Assembly: GCF_029633865.1 (NCBI RefSeq)
Contig: NC_079224.1
Span: 22,696,404 to 22,760,403 of the forward strand
Direction of reading: 5' to 3'
DNA from: Lampris incognitus
Lineage: Eukaryota > Chordata > Actinopteri > Lampriformes > Lampridae
Length of the DNA: 64,000 nt
The position numbers and the translations under genes were made by a program. The first letter of the stretch is position 1, and each line of letters begins with the position of its first letter. The notes below the pieces were generated by a model. That model did not search any database and was not told where the DNA came from. It worked only from the letters and a program-made list of their open reading frames with translations. Below are positions 55,901 to 64,000 of the stretch, in pieces.

Positions 55901-57953
55901 GCTGCAATCTCCTGGATCTTTGCTTCTGCCTCTTGACATTTTATCAGAGGGAGACGGCGAGCTCTCTGGCAGACTGGGTCCGCATTACCAGTGTCAATGT
56001 GGTGCTGTACAAGATTGGTGCGGCCACACTCCAGATCACTCGAAGCGAAGAGGTGTCTGTTCTCTATCAGCAGGTTCCGTACCTGCGCCCCCTCTTCTTG
56101 GCTCAAACCCTCCATGCACTTTTGGGCCAGTTCTTCCAGTGCAGAGGCCGTTTCTGGTGATGTACCTTCCCATGGCCCTGAAGCCAAGCACAAGATCCGT
56201 GGTCCACTTTTATTGCCCCCCGCATTGCTGCTTACAGTAATGGCATTCAGCACTTGGTTGCCCACCTCCAGCTGTGGACCAGCCGCCCGTGCCACTGCAC
56301 CAATGGCTCTCAAGGCATCCAGTCCAAGGATACAGCTCTCTCGTATGTCTGCTAGCTAAAAGTCTTGCTGTACCTCCATTTCTCCCATCTTAAGGGTCAG
56401 TTTACTTCTACCCTCCATTCTAGCACACTGACCTGTAACTGTCTCCATCTTTACTTCTGTCAGCATTCACTGTACTTCTTCTCCTAGGACCCCTGGTCTC
56501 ACCAAGCTGATGGTGGATCCGGTGTCGAACAGGGCAATGCAGGTATTGCCATTCAGCTGACAGGAGACATGGAGGCTGAAGCCAGCGCCAATCCGTCCAA
56601 CGACTCTGGGATTATTTCTCCGGGGGGAGGTTGTGTGGACCGGCCAATCCCCCTCTAGGCCGACCCTTGGTCGTTTCCCGGTTCAGAAGAGGCGACGACT
56701 TGGGTGACAGGCCTCCATACTCGTTGGTAAAAGCGTCTGTTTGTCTTCTGACACTGCATTCTTTGGTGCCCTGGTTTCCCACAGCCCCAGCACAGAAATG
56801 TCTCTGCTTGTCGTGTTGCCTGGACGGATGTGCGTGGCCTCCTTCACTTTCCTGCAGTGCCCGCACATGATGGTGCAGTGTTGGGGCCACTCCTTTTTCC
56901 GCTATAATGGCCTCCACCTCCTCTGCCCTATGCAGCGCCTCTTCAATGGTGGGTGGCTTTGCCAGCCGCACCTGTTGCCTGAGGTGAGGTGGCTGTAAAG
57001 CCCGTAGGAAGGAATCCAGGGCAAGGCATTGGATGGCAGATTGGGGTATATCAGGATACGCACAGCTCACCAGGCGTTGAATGTCAGCCACCAGGTTACC
57101 CAACTTCTCCTGGCCTTGTCTCTGTCTTGAATGGAGTTGATCCCGAAGGCTAACCAGCGATTGGGTGTTGCCAAACCGGCGACCCAGGGCAGTGGTTAGC
57201 GCCCCCAGTGATATCTTTCAAGCCGCCAGGTCTAGGAGTGCCTGCCTTGCTTCTCCCTCCAGGGCTGCGGCTAGGTTGACTACTTGTTGATTTTCTGTCC
57301 ATCTCATCACCCTAGCAATCAGGTTGAACTGAGCAAGAAATCCTTCCCAGCTGGAGCTCCCGTCGTAGCGCCCCAACTTTACCGAGGAAGTGTTTGGGCT
57401 TGGTCAGGGGTCAGTACAGTTGGTGAGTCTTGTTCTGGAACCATATCTGCAAGGTGTGTTCCACTCTCCAGTAGTGGCGAATGGGGCAGTGTGTAACTTG
57501 GGTTGAAGTTCCCTCTCAGTAGATCGTGTCCAGCTTGCTGCTGCTGCTACTGTTGTTTCCCCCTGGTGACATACTCTCCAGTCGTGCCCAACTTGCTCCT
57601 GATGGCCGCCGCTGGTGGCTCTCTCTCCACGGGTCATGTCCAACTTGCTTCTGGTGGCTTCCCCATGGCTTGAAGCGCCGGCTGTTTTTCGTCGCACAGT
57701 CGGGGCAGGCCGCGGCGGGGACTCCTCAACGGACTCGCTCTGAAAGAGAAGAATTTTTCCATTTCCTTGGGACTCCGCCCCTCGGACATTACCCAGTGCA
57801 TCTACCGCACCCAGGGGTGGGCACGGGTCTCCCCCTCCCTGAGACCGCACTACGCTACTCCCATCAGGCAGAAAGAGCAGTCCTCTGATCTCCTTTTCGA
57901 GGAGAAGCGACTTCTTTGCGGTCCAAAGAAGTCCATCCCACTCCTGACACCAA

Positions 57954-58324
57954 TGTGACGCGGTTAAACAATGGATTTCTTAGACACCCTTTCAGAGTTA
58001 ACAAGTAAGCTTTTAATGACCGCAAGTCAAAACAGACACAAGTTTGTATGGACCTTATCTCCACCCTTTTCTTGGCCACCGAAGTGACCCTATCTATTTG
58101 CCTACTCTTTACCCTCATGGTGGGAAGTAGCATGTTATCTAATACAACTTCTCTCATAACGTCCCCATTACCTTCCACCACATCACCGCTATCTGTAACA
58201 GATATGTCCGTTTTTAACATGTTCCATATCCTACAACATAACCAAAGCAGCGACAGCTCAGTTGCATTGTGGGTAATATGTGAATGACACTAGTCACTAG
58301 AATTCAGTAGTAGAATTCGCCACA
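57954..58324 (-). repeat. Gypsy C 5' LTR
   Basis: Partner of 52611-52989; directly followed (minus sense) by the tRNA-Leu primer-binding site. Confidence 0.85.
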
Positions 58325-58848
58325 ATATGATGAAATGAAATGGGGGGGAGACAAACTAAATGTATTCTTGATAGACATGCAAAACTACATCAACACCATT
58401 CATTTATGTAAAAACAAAAAAGCAATTCAAACTGTTCATATTTTTGAGAAGTGCAATTTAACATTTGAATAATGGTACCCCTGTGTTCAATGTTAAGTTT
58501 ATTGTATTCTTATTGTAATGTATTGTATGTTTGTTCTTTGTCATTTAAATAAATAAACGTATTTTAAAAATAAAAAATTTAACAAGCAAATAAAAAAATA
58601 AAAATAATTAAACAAATAAATAAGATTAGAGTATTCAAAAATGGGGCCCTGTTAAATTTCTCTCATCTAAAGTTGTGTGCAATCCCCCCATCAAACTCAA
58701 GGACATACCATGGAACTGGAATCTGACCACCACACACCAGACAGTTTATGTTTGATTTGGCAGTCATCCCAATGCAGAGACCACTCTGAGGGGGGTGCAT
58801 AATACCCCCCCCCCCCACATGACCCAGGAGTCAGGACGATGATCGTGG

Positions 58849-58893
58849 TGTTTACCTTGGGTTTGTTGACCAGTTTAAAGTACAAGATATATA
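58849..58893 (+). promoter_or_regulatory. ahsg: ahsg promoter elements
   Basis: FOXA-type TGTTTAC at 58849-58855 and a TATA-like ATATATA at 58887-58893, 90 bp before the start codon, fitting a liver-expressed gene with a focused start. Motif matches only. Confidence 0.45.
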
Positions 58894-58981
58894 CGCCACT
58901 GGGTACATGGGCTCTTTCTCGCTCCCGTACCCTTGACTAATTGGCAAAACTGATACCTGTCCAACACCTGCTGTATCGCTC

Positions 58982-63028
<4,047 letters not shown>

Positions 63029-63276
63029 GTGTTCAAGTCCCTTTTCGAAGACTATCTGCTTGCAGTGTTTTAGTGACAGTTGTTTTCATGTAAATCCACT
63101 CTGGCCCAGATTTGGAACTTTGGCCTGTAGTTGGTAGATAAATGTACAAACACTATAAACCTGTCAAGGAGATATGTTATCAAATTTCCATGGGTCATTT
63201 TTGGTACAAACCAAGTGTTGATAAGGTATGTTAGGAAATACTCTGCTAAGCAATTGTTTAAATTTATGATAATAAA

Positions 63277-64000
63277 GATTTGAAACATATACCACTGTCT
63301 CACATCAAAGCTCTTGTATTTTGGATTATTCTCATGCACTGTAAAATAGGCAAATGCAAATGCCTTGTCTCTACAAGTGGGTTTGGTACATCTTGATTTC
63401 AGAACATTTTATTATTCTGGACCACACAAGACCTTTAACCTTTACAATGATAATCCATTGGCACAAAATTTTCAATGAACTAGTCAGTACCACAGTTCAC
63501 AGAATCATTCATGCCTTTGCTTTGAGGGTGATTGAGAAATAGAACTGGAAGCTGGACAAGTGCCATGGTTTGCAGATTCTGTTTACTATCGCCTTCACCT
63601 TTATGCACCCAGTGACACCGAAGCTACCAAACATCCGCTGACGCAAATAACAGCCTTCCACTTAGACGGCTCAGGCAATTTTGGACAATGTCATTGTTTG
63701 CAGTTTATACAACAGTAGAAATTATTTCCCATCGTTGATTCGGCAGGGTGGAACACAGCAAATGTAACAGAATGCATGGATCTTACAGAAAGACACACGT
63801 TCACTAAGCCTGTGAGTGACAGCTAATAAAAAAAACACAATTCAAACATTCCAATAACATGCTCAAGAAAGTTTGAGATTATGTACAAACATTAATAACG
63901 CCAATACATGTGCAATCAGTAAAAGGGAATGAGCAGCACGTTTTACCTCAAATTCTCGGGATTTCAAGGCAGCATGTCAATTTCAAGGCATGCATGATAA
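63277..64000. other. Downstream flank of ahsg, nothing recognised
   Basis: Only short frames; no element borders or splice-like coding segments that I can support. Confidence 0.4.

Larger units (their letters stand above)
52611..58324 (-). mobile_element. Gypsy C: Ty3/gypsy LTR retrotransposon fossil
   Basis: LTRs at 52611-52989 (3') and 57954-58324 (5', minus sense), TGTGACG...CGCCACA in plus sense; a 4-bp target duplication ATAT is on each side. Primer-binding site TTGGTGTCAGGAGTGGGAT, just inside 57953, pairs with the 3' end of tRNA-Leu. Parts: gag (about 56600-57850) with a CCHC-like finger, protease (about 56330-56600), reverse transcriptase and RNase H (about 54460-56150; FRFCVDYRRLN, VYLDDLLVHA), integrase (about 53550-54450) and a G/A-rich polypurine tract next to 52990. 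The LTRs differ by about 4% by eye, so the insertion is of moderate age. Broken, with several breaks. Confidence 0.88.
51776..58620 (+). mobile_element. L1-clade LINE 3' part, split by gypsy C
   Basis: The ORF2 C-terminal region is 51991-52545 (SHFDVPITCIEF, VFCENDFETLSHLFWNCPHV), with two in-frame stops and short frame changes. It resumes at 58325 with the end of the ORF (YINTIHLCKNKKAIQTVH-like), a 3' UTR with AATAAATAAAC near 58546 and an A-rich tail. 5'-truncated, older than gypsy C. Confidence 0.75.

Noticed and set aside
54461-56359. Plus-strand frames across gypsy C
   Set aside because: Shadows of the minus-strand pol region; no independent motifs.

Overview
The window is vertebrate and almost certainly from a ray-finned (teleost) fish. 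It carries four multi-exon host genes with GT-AG introns. It also has a transposon fauna typical of teleosts: RTE, L1 and L2 LINEs, a Neptune-like Penelope element, a chromodomain-bearing Ty3/gypsy element, hAT and pogo DNA transposons, tRNA-derived SINEs and long GT/CA/GATA microsatellites.

Layout. (1) 1-14.6 kb is a nest of elements. A minus-strand Ty3/gypsy fossil (A) is split by a plus-strand chromovirus-type gypsy (B, 5-bp target duplication GTCAT), whose 3' LTR is itself split by a nearly complete RTE LINE (16-bp target duplication). About 1.6 kb of this nest is repeated almost perfectly 4.27 kb upstream, with a hAT transposon at the junction. (2) 14.6-19.3 kb holds an L1 ORF1 piece, very short LTR elements with tRNA-like LTRs, a 5'-truncated L1 and a second RTE. 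(3) 20.0-34.2 kb, minus strand, is zbtb41: BTB domain, 13 recognisable C2H2 fingers, 10 coding exons, 935 codons. Its last intron and several others are full of repeats. (4) 37.5-45.2 kb, plus strand, is crb1, divergent from zbtb41 as in human. The model that fits every splice phase is a short form of 1023 residues: its own signal-peptide exon, EGF and laminin-G domains, one membrane span and a tail without the ERLI motif. (5) 45.9-50.6 kb, minus strand, is a SENP3/5-type SUMO protease, called senp5, convergent with crb1. (6) 51.8-58.6 kb is an L1 3' part split by a third gypsy element (C). (7) 59.0-63.3 kb, plus strand, is ahsg (fetuin-A), seven exons and 369 residues.

Working together. The four genes are not a functional unit. 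zbtb41-crb1 is a conserved head-to-head neighbourhood. senp5 and ahsg share a human chromosome arm (3q) but are not neighbours of crb1 there, so a synteny join probably lies between crb1 and senp5. Exon joins were placed by eye from splice sites and reading phase; all four coding models close in frame. No prokaryotic features, CRISPR arrays, rRNA or functional tRNA genes were seen.
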